From NCBI GenBank assembly GCA_944990035.1, contig CALYLX010000049.1:1-64000 (forward strand): 64,000 nucleotides of DNA, in the 5' to 3' direction. This stretch comes from Clitopilus passeckerianus (Eukaryota > Basidiomycota > Agaricomycetes > Agaricales > Entolomataceae). Positions within the stretch are counted from its first letter, which is position 1; every line of letters begins with the position of its first letter. Shown in pieces: positions 35,665-49,259 of this stretch. The notes beneath the pieces were generated by a model. The model worked only from the letters and a program-made list of their open reading frames with translations, did not search any database and was not told the DNA's origin. The position numbers and the translations under genes are program-made.

Positions 35665-38600
35665 TCAAGAGGAAGAGAAATGACTGAGGATATCTGATAG
35701 AGGAAAGACATTCATATGATCGGGTAATACCCCTGTGTTCTTATAGGCGATTATATTAGTAACAGTCGCTGCAAATGCCGAAGACCTGCTCACAATAGAG
35801 GCTTCGTCGAGATCTCGTAGGTTCAATCGTAGGTCTCTTGGTATTCTTGAAGGCAAAAAGATGGCATGGGTGGTAGGTTTGTATGGCCGAAGGGACGACA
35901 ATCGTATTGACATTTCCTAGATAAGCCCGTCAGATGCCGATACGGACGAATTAAAAGTGCTCCACGCACAGAAGCAAGTCGCAAGGCAATGCCGATTTCG
36001 TTTCTACGCAGCCTAGCGTTGCTGCCGACCAGCACATAGAATTCCCAGAAGCAATCGAGTAGATAAACGGAATCGGAGTGAGATAGTTCGCTTCCTATGT
36101 ATTCAACCGGTGTGACCTATGCATGAGGTCTATAATCTTCCGTCGGAAAAGTCGGGAGAAAGGCTTACTAGTTCCTTGGAGGCTGCATCAATTCGCCATA
36201 CCCTGGGATCACTCTCCCGAATGTTTGGCCGCCATCTCCAATAATCGGCATCAGAGTACTCCTCAGTGCCCAGGATGACCCAGAAGAGTTCATTGTCATC
36301 TTGACCTTCTTCTAGTTCTGCCGGTGGTGTGCTTGTATCCAAGCTTTCCGCATATTTCATGGCGGCACGCCGTTCCGCTTTTGTTGATCCTCGTCCATAC
36401 CAGACATATACTGCATCCATGAACGTCACGCAGTAGCTAAAAGCAGAGCAGAGATGTTCTACGCTCTGGAGGGCACTCAGCTCAATTGACCAATTGAGAT
36501 AGTCAAAGGCTCACTAATTCCTTCTCGTCGATGTAAATGACACCATTGAGAGACCTGACTAAATGCATGGCCGCGTTCTCTGTAGACCAATGATTCCTCG
36601 GGCCCTGAAACTCACAATTAGCTTTGGGCTGCGTAACTATAACCCAGTTGTGCTCACCTGGCGTGTGACGAGTGTACCCCTGAGCACGTCAACCAATTCC
36701 CGGGGCTCAAAACCTTGCTGAATCATGTTCTAGGAAAATTAGACCATCTGTCTACACAATCAAGGCGAGCGACCTACAACCGAGGCACCATAACGCTTGC
36801 CGAGCTCTTGCAGCTTCCTCTGTTCTCGTTCGCCTAACTTGGCTCGTTTGCCTTCCCAGCCCCAGACATCGGTAGACACAAGCTCGTCGATATCGGACTT
36901 CTTTCGGTGAACTATTGCGAGAATCTCCGTGTCGTGGAAGACCGCAGGCCGCTGTGAAGTAACCATGTTCGCTGAGTTTCCGACGATGACTAGGACTTCC
37001 AAAGAGATCGTCTGGTGGGCTGATCGCTCAGGTTTTATGGAAGGGCGTGCCAACAGCATTTCCAGAAGGCTCTCCGAGGGTGTAATTTCGGTTTCTAAAT
37101 TTCAAGAGAGGCGGTTATGTTGGGGAATGATTGTAAACAATGAAGTATTTACCTTGAAGCACTGGCAAGGGCGGCGCCGCTTCCGCTATGATTGATTTGG
37201 ACCGTGATTTCCTCTCCTCATGAACTAATTGCAGCTGAGCACGGTGAAAGTCCGCTTCGCCACTCTGTCTCACATTTCCATTCGACGCTGGCACCTTTGG
37301 TGTCTTAGATCGAGCGCGAGAAGGGTTCGGAACCTCAAAGGTTGGAGCAACTAGAATTGTTGCATTTTCTGTGGCTGGAAAGAATGTAACGGGGTTAGAA
37401 GTCGTCTTTGGAACGAGAAGGCGGAGCTTACCTCGAGAGGCTGCCCGGTGCTGCGTGATTTCTTTTCCAGTCGACTTTGAGCGGGATCTTTGGTGCTTCG
37501 TTTTTGTTTGCCCATTGGCATTGGGAACTTGCGGCATGTTTTGCGGTGATCTTGACCGTGAGCGAGAACGTGCCACAGAGGACGGTGCATTGAGGGGGTT
37601 TGCACTCTGATCTAACAGTCGGTAGTTGGTGGTGGTCTTGCCAATATCAAGGGTTCGTTCAGCAACAATGACTTCTGCTTTGGGTGGTGCGGGGGCCTTG
37701 AAAGATTCCTTCTCGCCCCGGGATTGTGACGGCCTCACCTGATTGGGGGCATGACCTAGGGTAACCTTCTCAGGCTTCTTCATAGGTTCCGGCTGACTTT
37801 GCTGGAATGCAGCCATACGGTTGGCTAAAGATGGCGAGACAGCCCTGGGTCCCGGAGACCGTCGACGAGGAGTGGGGAGTTCCTCGGGCACTTTGATTCG
37901 TTCAGATGCCTTGTCTGGTTGTTCATCGGCCTGATGCAAAGTCGCAATATGAAAGCCCTCAGGGGCACCCTGTTTTGCGGGCGCAGCCTTCTGACCCTGA
38001 TCTGCTTGTTTTCGCTTTCTTGCCACTTTGGCCCTATCTTTCGTTGGCTATCAGGCGTCGCGGTAGAATTTGGAACCAATATATTAGGCAACGTTACAAG
38101 AAATATATAGTGGGCACAGTGAGTGCTGTGTTGCGCCTCAGATTGGCAAAGATCAACGCACATGATACAGAGGCTTCATCGGAGAGGCGGGGAAGCTGGA
38201 TATACCGGCATCCTTCCCTGGAGTGGGCCCGCCAAATCCTAGTTCATCCACCACCGGAGGCGAAGGCGCAAGAGACGGTTTATACAAATGCATGGTGGTC
38301 GCCGAGCCCAGCTTGGGAGCCAAAGGATCAGGAGTAACGACAGGTTTAGGGCCAACGACTGGCTTAGGAACTATCACTGGGGGTGGGTTGACCAACTTGA
38401 CAGACGTTGGGGAAGCCATTGAAGCCTGACTAGGTGGACGCTCGTTTTTTGCGGTGTTCGGGGTTGGTGACCGCTTTCGTGTAGGTTGAGGCAAGGGAGT
38501 AGGGGTTGATTCGGCGGCGGCGGGCTTCCACCGATCAAGAACAGCTACGTTTCGGCCGAGCGGTTTCCCTCTGGATGCTTCCTCGGTTGTTTCGAGAGAA

Positions 38601-39755
38601 GAGCCCAACTGTGCACTTTTCTTCACCATGTTCTGAACAAAACCACGCCCCTGCAATCGGCTTATACTTGGCGTTAGCTCCTTCTGAGAGGGTGGAGAGA
38701 GGGAAGCAGGTGATATCCGGTTTTGTGTCCAAGGAGGAGATTGGGCCGTGGCACGTCCGGTTGATGTTGGCCGAGGAGAGAAATCCCTATCAACAGCCGA
38801 CTTTGAAGAGGATGCTGGTGACTGTGTAACAGGTGGACGATCGATGATCTTCGGAGCGAGAGAGACTGCTCGAGATCTCTCTTCCTTAGGTATATCCATT
38901 TCGAACATCTTCTTCGCGGATGATATAGATGTGCTGGATGATAAGGAAGGCAACTTGACCTGTGGTGCATTTGCAGCAGGTAGGGTCACCGTGCGTTCGC
39001 GCACCAGAGGCTTATCCGGCGATGGGTTTCGCTTCGGAGGATTCTTTTGCGCAGGGGATACTGCCCTCCGCCTTTCTGGAGTCGCGATTGGGGTTTCTAA
39101 TGGGCTTGGGGCAGCAGGTCTAGAAAGCTTAGGCGATTTGCTGGGCAGTGCCGCCATTCCTGGCATCGCGACGCCTCCTGCCCCGAAGACAGGGTGTATT
39201 GAGCGATTGGTAGTGACTTGTTCAAAGGGAACATCTTGCTGTGGTGCATGCTTATTCAAGCGAGGACCGGTAGCACGACCACCTATGAAGGCAGCAAGTG
39301 ATATAGGCTGCTTGTCCGAGACGCTAGATTTATCGACATTAAATGACTTCGTCCTAGGCTGCGCAACAGGAGAGGGTGAATCCTGAGGTAGTTGAAGGGG
39401 TGATTTAGAACGTGTAGGTCGTTCCATAGTTGTCCTGCTCGGGCTCTTAGAAAGGAACGAATGTTCGCTATGAGGTGCTATGTGTACCGGGACTGGGTCA
39501 GTACCTTGAGCCAGGGGAAGCTGGAGCAGGCTACTCACCCGAAGCAACATCCTCTGGTGCATTTAGACTGGCAGCAGAGCGATTGTTCCGACGGAGTCTT
39601 GCAAGTCTAGACGCTGCAATCTCTTCCTCTAAGCTTCTTTGTTCAGCTTCCTCGTCTGCATCGACCTGTCGTTGCATCGCCTTGATCCTACTGGTCCATT
39701 CCGCAAGTCCAGCTTCTGACGTTGAGTCTCCGTTAGGCTGCCTAGAATAAGCCAT
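35665..39755 (-). CDS. DUF4045-gelsolin repeat protein
   Basis: Large actin-regulator-like protein of about 1186 residues, ten exons: 39755-39539, 39492-38162, 38047-37432, 37374-37153, 37094-36778, 36729-36658, 36604-36515, 36465-36169, 36116-35970, 35916-35665. The N-terminus is helical and charged (AEWTSRIKAMQRQVDADEEA). About 700 residues of Ser/Pro/Lys-rich disordered sequence follow, with many SP sites and an SRSRSRSP run, the region called DUF4045 in fungal gelsolin proteins. The C-terminal third has gelsolin-like repeats: VFHDTEILAIVHRKK, FMDAVYVWYGRGSTKAERRA, VYLLDCFWEFYVLVGSNA. WYGRGST is the typical gelsolin/villin motif. A possible in-frame 54-base intron near the C-terminus is left unspliced. 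Cytoskeletal function is family-based. Confidence 0.82.
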
Positions 39756-39995
39756 TGCGAAAGTCGCAGGTAAGGCGGAGGATCGTTATGAACGATGATG
39801 GTGGTTGAAAAGACGCGGCCAGGGGTAACGCGCGCCGGCCATCTTGAGGGTGCCATAAACTGATTTGTGTGATTTCATACTTCGCCACAATGCCAATTCT
39901 GATATTTTACGCTTTTTTATTCAATGGCTACGATAGACAGTGTGTTTTATATAACAAGTCATGAAGTATCAACGAGTAGCACGAGAAGCCCAAAT

Positions 39996-40934
39996 CTATG
40001 AAAAGAAATATCCGACACTGAGTAGAGAACCAAGAACCATTGCACCATTGTTGACACCCATCATTAAAGCTCCAGAACCAGAATCTTTGGACAATGTCGA
40101 AATGCCGACGGCTGTTTGGGTGATACCGGAAGGATTTGCACCATCTACAAGCCAAAAAAACATCAGGGCGTATGCTCACAACAAAGAGAAGAAGGAAACA
40201 CACCAGTGAAGGAAGCACCGCATTCGTTCTCAATACCCGTCTTGGCATCGTTCACGAAGTCAGGGTAATCAGTCGCAAGGACGTTGTAAGCCGCCTTAAC
40301 ACAATTGGTGCAGGTGATATTTTTGGGGATGTTTTCCGGGTTGACTTGCCCCACGATAGTAAAAGCATTTTCAATACTAATAGGGCCAACAATGTTCTGG
40401 ATGTTGGTGAGAGTCTGGGTGATACAGTTGATATTGCCACTGGATTCAACATGAGCACCAAGGGACCGGAATCGAGACATATACAAGCCTACTTACTCTC
40501 TGAGACACAGAATCTTGCGAGCAGTGCCATAATACTGCTGGAGTGCTATAGTCAAGAATGATGCTGCCTCGGAGACGTCACTTGGGTTTGACGAAATATC
40601 CTCGGCGCAGCCTTGGGTAACATTGGCAGCAATGTTGGCCAATGTCTGATTACCGCAGGGGTTAGTGGCGCAAAAAGACCCAAGCCAAGTGTCGAGGGGT
40701 TGAACAATAGAGGAGTTGTCCCCAGAGAGGAAGACAGGTACGAGGTTGGCGAGGTTCAAGCAGGCTGCATCGGGGCTAGTTGCGATGGTGGCAATAGTGG
40801 TTGTGCATTGGTTGGATAGCCCAAAGCTAGCAAAGAAAGTCAGCGGAATAGGTCCGAAGTAGGTCTACTGCTTACAGCTGGGCATTGGAAAGGACAGCGA
40901 GTGAAAGGAGTGCAAGTCCTGCTTTGAACATCAT
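39996..40934 (-). CDS. Secreted, probably GPI-anchored Cys-containing protein
   Basis: A 257-residue protein in four exons (40934-40876, 40826-40497, 40439-40204, 40144-39996). It starts with a signal peptide (MMFKAGLALLSLAVLSNAQL). The ectodomain has spaced Cys (SNQCTT; AACLNL; SFCATNPCGNQT; NITCTNCVKAAY; NECGAS), fitting disulfides, and several N-glycosylation sequons. The end is a Ser/Gly spacer followed by a hydrophobic stretch, GAMVLGSLLSVGYFFS, which looks like a GPI-attachment signal. Similar uncharacterised secreted proteins occur across agaricomycetes. No enzymatic motif is seen. Confidence 0.78.
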
Positions 40935-41655
40935 AGCGAGAGTCGTCAAGGAAAGAAATGTGCAAAAAAACTGAAATATTCCAGAGCGCCTTACAGCGCC
41001 TGCATTTTAACAAATCGTAAGCGTCGGTGATGGCGCCCTGAGTACCTGGACCTCAAATCCTATCGCAACTCATCAGTTTCCGCTGATGTAAATGCGCCGA
41101 CCATCACGCTAGGCTTGGCTGAAATAGTAGCCATATTCATTGTAGGCGGAGGGAAGCTCGGTGGACGTGTGATTTTTGACGAAGTATGACCCCATTCATG
41201 GCTCGTCGAAGGGAATCAATGTGTCGAAAGACTCTGCAGCGTCGAAGGACACGCCAAGGTATATGTACTCGAACTCTGGTTCCAGGATGAGTTCAAAGAA
41301 TTCGGTCATCGGAACCAGCCGTAGTCTTAACAACTCTCTCAGCAATTCCTTTTCAGTTGGAAACCGCGAGGGGACAGTTATTTTACAGACGCGTAAAAGC
41401 CAGTTGGATGAGACGCAAAAATCGATACATTGTCCGATCCCTTAAAATGGGCAGGAAAGTCTCTAAAATGGCAAAAGCGGGGTGTAACCTTAGCTGTACA
41501 GTTCTGCGGAACTTGCCGATGCCCCAAACCTTGTTTTTACTACTAGGGAGTAACAAGTACAAACACTAGTGCGCACGGTGAGTAGAATTGAGTCCAGCGT
41601 CCTCGACCAGATCGTGCTCATCAATACCAACAGCCTTCAGGCCCTCAAGATCAAC
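40935..41655. other. Intergenic region
   Basis: Divergent spacer between the secreted-protein gene and uS7, so it contains both promoters. Short plus-strand frames show no recognisable protein. A noncoding 5' exon for uS7 is possible. Confidence 0.4.
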
Positions 41656-42536
<881 letters not shown>

Positions 42537-43206
42537 AGGGTCTTGGTGGAATCTTTTTATGTTCGAGGAGGCAAACAACGCAAACTTTCGTCATGGTCGT
42601 TCCACCCTTCTCATGTCATTCTGTATGCCTATTTTCATATGTTTGTCTAAACCAGCGTGTGCCTATCCTCATAATGAGTATGCCCATTTCGAGATCCAAC
42701 CATGCCCCCCGGCTCGCACAAAGAGTACTTCTAAGTTCATGATAATTCTTTTCCAGCTACTGTTTGCTGGTTTTACTACAGATAAGCGTACTTGTACAGA
42801 GGAATATAGCGATGAGAGGATCCAGCACTGGTGCCGACGATAAGTCGAGGAGAATAAGTGATGCAGACAAGTTAATGAGATATATGCACAAATGATGGAT
42901 GCTATGGTATGGAGGGTGGGTGATTCCTGGCGCGTAGCGCCTTATTATAATTGCATAGAGGGGGTCCTGATAGGTCGCCAAGAGAGTGTGAACCGATGAT
43001 ACCCGAGCGGAGGTATATATATGATATGCCTTCAGTAGTGTTCCCTGGGTTGTAATAGATAACAATGAGAGATGCCGAGTCTAAATTGCTGCTTTCAAGG
43101 AGAGAAGAGACAGGCGGATGGGAGGCGAGTATCAAATTCGTTCCCGAGTGTGGCATCCACAGGGAAAATGCATAGATGAGGTGTTTTTGGCCCCACCCTT
43201 CTCCTG
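42537..43206. other. Intergenic region
   Basis: Convergent 3' ends of uS7 and the next minus-strand gene. No gene is seen. Confidence 0.4.
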
Positions 43207-45125
43207 TCATCGGTGAGCGGAGGCGGGGGGGTGCACGTTTGAATGCGACGAATGGCCATGAGGCGTGTGTCCATGTGGAGTAGAACCCGGTCGCTGGGAC
43301 CCGGAATTCGCGTGGTTGGACGAGGAGCGATAAGCCTCTTGCTCGCCCGGCATTGGCTTGGGAATAACACCTTCGAGCCCACGGTAGCCGTAAGCCTTAC
43401 CAAACTCTTTAATCATGGCCTTCCCCATCAAACAGACCCAACCTAGGCCTTCGCCGTTGATACATTGACCGGGCCAAAAGAGTTCGCCATCCTCGTCTTC
43501 GAAGTCCGGCTCATGCTCGTCCGTGGGTGATAAGGAGGTATGCACCATGCGGGAGAAGGTCTGAGGGAAGAACCGTGCGATTGTCGCCAAATTCAATGAT
43601 TGTTGTGCAATAGCGATCAATTGGCCTGCGGAGGTCATTCCGCTTGTCTGCTCCTTGATGAGCATCAAAGTGGCAGGTGGGATGGCAGCTTTGGTAGCAG
43701 CCATTGAGTCCATCACAGGTGGTGGTATAGGAGAGTCTCTATAATGTTCAGGGAGCATTTTAGGAGGAATGAGACGCTGGTTATTCCCGTGGTAAGAGGG
43801 TTTCTGTGATGATTCCGAACCCGAGGATGCCGTAACCGAAGTGTTGGGCGTCCCATTCCCATGAGTGATGGGTGTTGAATTAGCACTGTTCGCAGGTGCT
43901 ATGCTTGCTGGAGAGGGCAGCATAGCAGGTGGCGTCAGTTGGGCCTTCGGTGCCAAAGCAGAGGTTACAGATGAGGGGTCTTGCTCGGCCTTAGATGCGG
44001 CAATAGCAATCTGAGTTTTGGTGTCCTCTAACAGGGGACCGAGGTCACTATCGAGTTCGCGGGAGATGAAGACCGCTCTTCGTGCAAAGACGAATCCCTC
44101 AAGCATGAAGCTATGGAAGTAAGATCAGTTGCGAACCCGGGGAGTACAGAAAAGCCATACATCAGTCCGATGAATGCCTTCTCCGCATCAACAACATCTT
44201 CGGCTTGCCACTTTGCTCTACACCAATGTAGGAATGGTGCAATGGTGTCCCACTGCTGTCGGTGACATATCTTACGTCCGTAGTCCTTATTCCAGATCGC
44301 ATAGATGAAGCAGACGAGGGCTTCCACTAGCTCTAAGCGTGCAATCAGACCGCCATGGGTATGATACGGCGTCCCCGGGATAGGTGGGTTTGGGAGAGGT
44401 CTATACTCTTTATGGGTAGTAGGGTACGTTGACCAGAAACGGGCATCGCCAGAATACTTGAGCTTTCGCCCTATGTCATGGTATTTCTCATGAAGTGCCT
44501 CGTGATGTGCGATACTTGTTTTGCCGCGTTTAGGGCGCCTTATGGGTGTCATACTTGATGCACCCGAGGAAGAGGAGGTTGTAGAACGGGATGAAGACGC
44601 TATTGGCGGCTCTTCCTGGAGCTCGCCGTCCTCGCATGGTTCGTTTCGGTTAACAGGCGGCGGGATGTGTGTAGGGGGGCGGAGATGGTGTGGGTGTGGC
44701 TGCGACGATTGGGGCTGGTGCCTAGAATTTATCGCTGGACGGTCAGAAGCAATCGAGCTTGTTCTTGGGCGTTTAGGATGTTCTTGTTCTGAGGAGGATT
44801 GCAACTTGCGCTTGGTGGCGGCGGGGGCGGGGGAGTTGGAACGAGACACTGGTGGAGATGGCGGCAACGTTGATGGTAAGGGGTCGTGCTCAGGACCAAG
44901 AATCTAGAAAGTAGCAGGGAGGAAAGAGCGATAGATTAGGAGGTCTGCGGTTACGAGCAATGTGTAGAGAGCAAGACCCTACCTCTAGCTTCCTTTGAAG
45001 CTCTTCCCTTGTGAATGAGCTATGAATAGGTATGAATGAGTAGTTCGAGAACGCCTAAGGTGGTATGCTCACCGTTGTGAACGATGTGTAGAGCGCTGCG
45101 AGAGTTGGAAATCTGCAGGCCGCAT
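43207..45125 (-). CDS. Unknown protein with conserved helical centre
   Basis: Not recognised. 578 residues in four exons (45125-45073, 45019-44983, 44903-44161, 44110-43207), phases consistent. The N-terminus has a charged helix (FTREELQRKLEIL) then a Pro/Ser/His-rich disordered part. The centre looks folded: KYHDIGRKLKYSGDARFW, ARLELVEALVCFIYAIWNKD, WDTIAPFLHWCRAKW and EKAFIGLIFMLEGFVFARRA are amphipathic or hydrophobic helices. The rest is disordered with one ordered block (FFPQTFSRMVHTSLSPTDEH) and a His/Ser/Gly-rich tail. It is probably nuclear or cytosolic; no signal peptide. The disordered ends plus helical core suggest a scaffold or transcription-related protein (inference). Confidence 0.7.
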
Positions 45126-46542
45126 AGTTGGAGATGGTGGGTGGGAGAGGACAAGGGCGACGAGGGATGAGCAGAGCTCACGGAAGCATGAAGCGACCTG
45201 ACCCAAACCAGGCCAAACTGAGGCGGTCCATAACCGGCATGGCCCGGTAACACAACTTTGTTTGAACTAGGTGTGCCATCGCTACCGACAATACGCCTCG
45301 TCCATAAACCGAAGATGAACCGTTTATTATCTTATTATTCTTTGCAGTACAGTTACCGTATACGATGGCCATTGCTCTGGCCATAGCCCTCAGCAAGATA
45401 TTGTGACTCCCCCCAGGCCTCCCAATTTTCAACCCTGACGGTCCACTCAGGTACCAGGACAACCCAAGGCAAAACAGTTCGATTATCTAAGAAAGACGCC
45501 GAGTAAACTCTGTGCTCTACTTTCAGCCATTCTCCTTCTAATCAACCTTCTGACGCCTCACATGTTCCGCACCCGGATAATGAACACAAGTTCACTTTTC
45601 ATTTACTGTCTGGAACCCAGAAGTCCATTCAGAAAAGCATGCGCTCCCTTCTGTATTCCTTCTGCCATGTGTACTAGCTTGGGAATTCATCCTATAGTCA
45701 CGGACTCTCCGTCGGCATTCCTCGATCCGACACCGGTTTGGGCTTGCCCTCTTACATTGCGGCCGTGATGGGCCAGACAACTTGTATGGAAGGCCATCAT
45801 CAGATTCATTGTCATGTCACTCAATGCTTACTAGTACATCCGGACTAAATTAACCTTGAAGCGACACCAATTACTATGAGTCTGAGTGACGGGACGGTGA
45901 GAATGCCCGGCGTATGTGGTCATGTAAGCCCAAGAGGGTCGAAACGATTCAGGAATGTTCTCCTTTTCGCCTGATTTTGAATATAGTAAATGCCACTGCT
46001 CGATTCATGGATGATGGGGTGGAGCTAGGGGAAGTCGCATATGTCACTTGGGCTGTTCAGATCACTGGTACAATCTGTCCATCCCAATCCCCGTATAAGC
46101 CCATTTAATGAGCCGGTCTTTTGTTTGGCCCCTGTGTGGTCGCCACCGACTTCGGCGTACCTTTCGCCTTCTCGTCCCGCCTGCATTTCTTGAACCCTCA
46201 ATTTATGACCTGACGCTAAACTGAAAACGGTTCAAAAGCCTCAATCCAAAGGTGAAATGTACGCCAAAGATCACGCCCACGTGACGCGTCACAGCACCCA
46301 ATCATCCCTGACGCGTCGACGCGTCTTTGGTGGTAACTGTAGTAAGTTGAGTAAAATGTAACCAAGTGTATATTAATGTATAGTACAGTACACGATAAAG
46401 ATATACAGGTGTTTCCCAGAGTGAACAGATAATAATATACAGCTAGCTTTAACACACCCAATCAACAGGTGCATTTGTCTGGTAATGTACAACAACCGAG
46501 TAAATCCAAAGATAATCCGAGAAACTTGAACTGGGGAAAACT
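45126..46542. other. Intergenic region
   Basis: 1.4 kb between two minus-strand genes with no supported coding sequence. It includes the promoter of the gene starting at 45125 and an ACGCGT cluster at 46284-46324. Confidence 0.45.
46284..46324. promoter_or_regulatory. Triple ACGCGT (MCB) cluster
   Basis: Exact ACGCGT hexamers at 46284-46289, 46311-46316 and 46319-46324, three within 41 bases, with flanking CACGTGACGCGT. The cluster lies downstream of the 46543-47998 gene and about 1.2 kb upstream of the 45125 start, so its target is unclear. Confidence 0.5.
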
Positions 46543-47998
46543 TCATGCATGTCGTAACAGTGGAGACTGGTTTGCTCGTCTATCAGAAGGGGCCTTCTTC
46601 CTGGTGCGTTTTGTCGACCTGGTTGGCTCCGCGGCCTGAGCGCGAGCTTTGGCTTTCGTTGCGCGTCGCCGTGTAACCATTCCTACTTCTTCATCAGGCT
46701 GATCTTCCCCATCGATCACACCTAGCTCTGGCTTTACACTTTTGTCGTCGCCGACTTCCAACTGTGTAAGGGACTCAACGGCTGTTATCGCAGAGAGCAC
46801 CGATGCGGAACGTGCCCTAGACCTGCGTCCGTTGACCAGAGTGCTTTGCGAGCCGGACCTGTCCCGTGATTGGCCAGTTGTTGCTGGCGTGAGAAGAGCC
46901 GACGACATTGATGTATCTGGAGAGGCATCGCGGGCGGCTGGAGTGGAGATATCGGGTGTTCGTGTTTGGCGAGACTTTCTGTTAGAAGTTCGCTTTGGCC
47001 GGGAGGGTAATTCCGAGGCAATGAGTGGTTCTGGTGAAATGTCGTCGAGGAAAGTGCTGAGGGGTGAGAGGGAGCTCATGTCTCCAATAGTGAGGGTTGT
47101 AGCAGCGGGTGATAGTTCATCGGGATTTGGTGCATTGGAATTGCTGGGATCGCTGGGCGATGATGTACTAAAGGCTTTCTTGTGGCTGGATTTATGACGT
47201 TTTGGTCGAGGCTCTTGGCCAGCCTCTCCTTCGAGGATTGTCAATGGATCTTCTTGATCCTCCTTTGGCTTTCTCTTGCGAAGGCTGCGAGGTGGTGTCT
47301 CAGGCTTGTGGTTTCCCAGAGAAGCATACCAGTCCTTGTGCTCGAAGAGCGGGTATGAAGGTGGCCCATGGAGTATTGAAAGAATCCACATATACTCTTT
47401 CGACCCATTCCATTTTACTTTAGAACGAACAAGAGCAGGTTGTTGCACTACGGGCACAAGTGCATGAGCTTTTAGATCGGGTGGCGTCACTGCAAAGGTG
47501 GAACTTACGCGAAATGCGATCTACTATCGCAGCCGTTCGATCTTTGTTCTTGTCATTCCAAAACATCCAATGTACGGGGTTTGAGAGTTCGTAGAAAACG
47601 CTGAGTGCAGCGAGAGTGATGATAAGGTCGGAGGGTGGCGGAGGAAGACACATGTCGGATTTCGCTCGTTGGAGGTATTCCTGCACTGGGCGCCAGTCAG
47701 GAGAATAGACTAGCCTAGTACCATTTGACCAGACTCCATTTTCTAGTTCCGTGAGTGGTGGCACGACTGTAGAATAGCTACAGCAAGCGACACTGAAAGT
47801 AGGCGATTGTGCATCGTGCGACGATGAGCTGGATGGCGAAGGTGCTTGTAAAGGCGATGTCGACAAAGCAGCCGGTTTTGAGTACGCAATAGACCGCAGG
47901 TCTGATTCAGGGTATTGGCTTCGCTGAAGAGCCATGTCAAGGGTGTCGCTGGTGTGGAATGGGTCCCAGCTCGTAGCAGAATGAACCAAGGCTGCCAT
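46543..47998 (-). CDS. Unknown nuclear-like protein
   Basis: Not recognised. Two exons (47998-47509, 47447-46543) give 464 residues. The N-terminal half looks folded: YSPDWRPVQEYLQRAKSDM, LIITLAALSVFYELSNP, HWMFWNDKNKDRTAAIVDRI, then KWNGSKEYMWILSILHGP. The C-terminal half is disordered and charged with repeated basic clusters (RSLRKRKPKED; RPKRHKSSHKK; TRRRATKAKARAQ; KRTRKKAPSDRR) that look like nuclear-localisation signals. An upstream start is possible because the frame stays open above 47998. It may be a chromatin- or RNA-associated protein (inference). Confidence 0.68.
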
Positions 47999-49259
47999 GA
48001 GGCTACTGTGTTGAATTTGGCTATAGAAACCCAATTATGACCGTTGTCGTGTCGCTGGAGACGGAGGGATGTGCAGGTCGTTTGCAAGAAGTAGAGGAAT
48101 AGACTGAAGTGGTAGGGTCAGGAATATAAAGAGGATGAAAGGCCTTGTGGCCGCACCGCAAGTGCCGGGAACAGGCATGACCACTTGGACCCACTACTGT
48201 CATATTGCCATATTTGGCATGTCCTTGAATCGGACTTGATCGAGATCTGAGTTTAGATAATTACCCTGGCTTTTATTCTCGGTTTATCGTCTTTTATATC
48301 CTTCAACTCTTTCCTTTCAACCGTCGTTACAGCAACTTTCATACGAATAAAAGACCTTTTCTTCAGTCTTTCATCGCCTCTTCAACGTTGTTGTATTCAT
48401 CGATAATCATGCCTGATTCGCGGCAGCAGATTATCTAGATCATTCCAATGGTCGCCGATCCGGCTAATTGACACGAGGCACTGCATTGTCACGGCCTCCT
48501 TCGTCTTGTATGCAGAGACTGTTTTACATCCGTTTGTTAGGAGTACTCTTTAGACTCAGTTTCATATCGTATCCTGTCTGTCGTCGATTCCGACATTCCA
48601 TGCATCCATATCCAACTCCGCTGCTCGAACCACTGTAAGAGCCCGGATCACTAGCCTCGAGTCCAAAAAAGGCGCTGGACTGTATGTCGGTAACGTGGGG
48701 ATGGGCAAAGGGTTCTTTGTAAAAAAATCACAGAAATTGTGATTCGCATCGAATTCCCGGCGGAAATTGCTATGAACCACACACCTCTGACTCTTCCAAA
48801 TGTCCAAGAACCATGATAGTGCCTAGTGGCTCTTGAACCCAAAATTTCGCCTGCTTGCCTAAGCAAAGAGAGACGTCCACCAAGACAGCTCGATCCCCAT
48901 CCAATAAAAGGATCAATGCGTTGTCCTCGTCGTATCCGAGAAACCTGATTGGTCAATGTCAGAGTTTTCCAATTCAATTCAAGACCTTCACCCCGTACTG
49001 TCCAGCTACTCGCAGTTTCCGACCCACAATGAATTCATCAATGGACGAGATTTTTGTCGGAATTGCGGGATCCGGAACGGACATACCGAGTACAACGGGT
49101 ATGAGTGCCTGTGAAGCCTGCCAGAAAGGCTGTCAAAGAGGCTCTGTTGACCCGTGGTGGTATCACAGCAAAATGGGTCCAAACAAGGTGAAACTAAAAT
49201 TACAGCGTCAAGGTACATTATGCCACACAGTGGTTTGATATAGATGTTGCTCAGCGATC
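47999..49259. other. Intergenic region
   Basis: 1.26 kb with no supported gene: promoter of the gene starting at 47998 and 3' end of the F-box gene. Minus frame 48651-48977 is open for 108 codons but matches nothing and has no good splice partners. Confidence 0.45.

Noticed and set aside
38748..39386. 212-codon plus-strand frame opposite the DUF4045 region
   Set aside because: Shadow of the Ser/Pro-rich minus-strand exon; low-complexity composition and no family features.
39505..39538. A 34-base intron in the DUF4045-gelsolin gene
   Set aside because: An in-phase acceptor 12 bases further (intron 39493-39538, 46 bases) fits the intron sizes seen elsewhere in the window.
48651..49238. Open frames on both strands between the unknown gene and the F-box gene
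   Set aside because: Frames overlap in opposite directions, neither resembles a known protein, and no convincing introns extend them.
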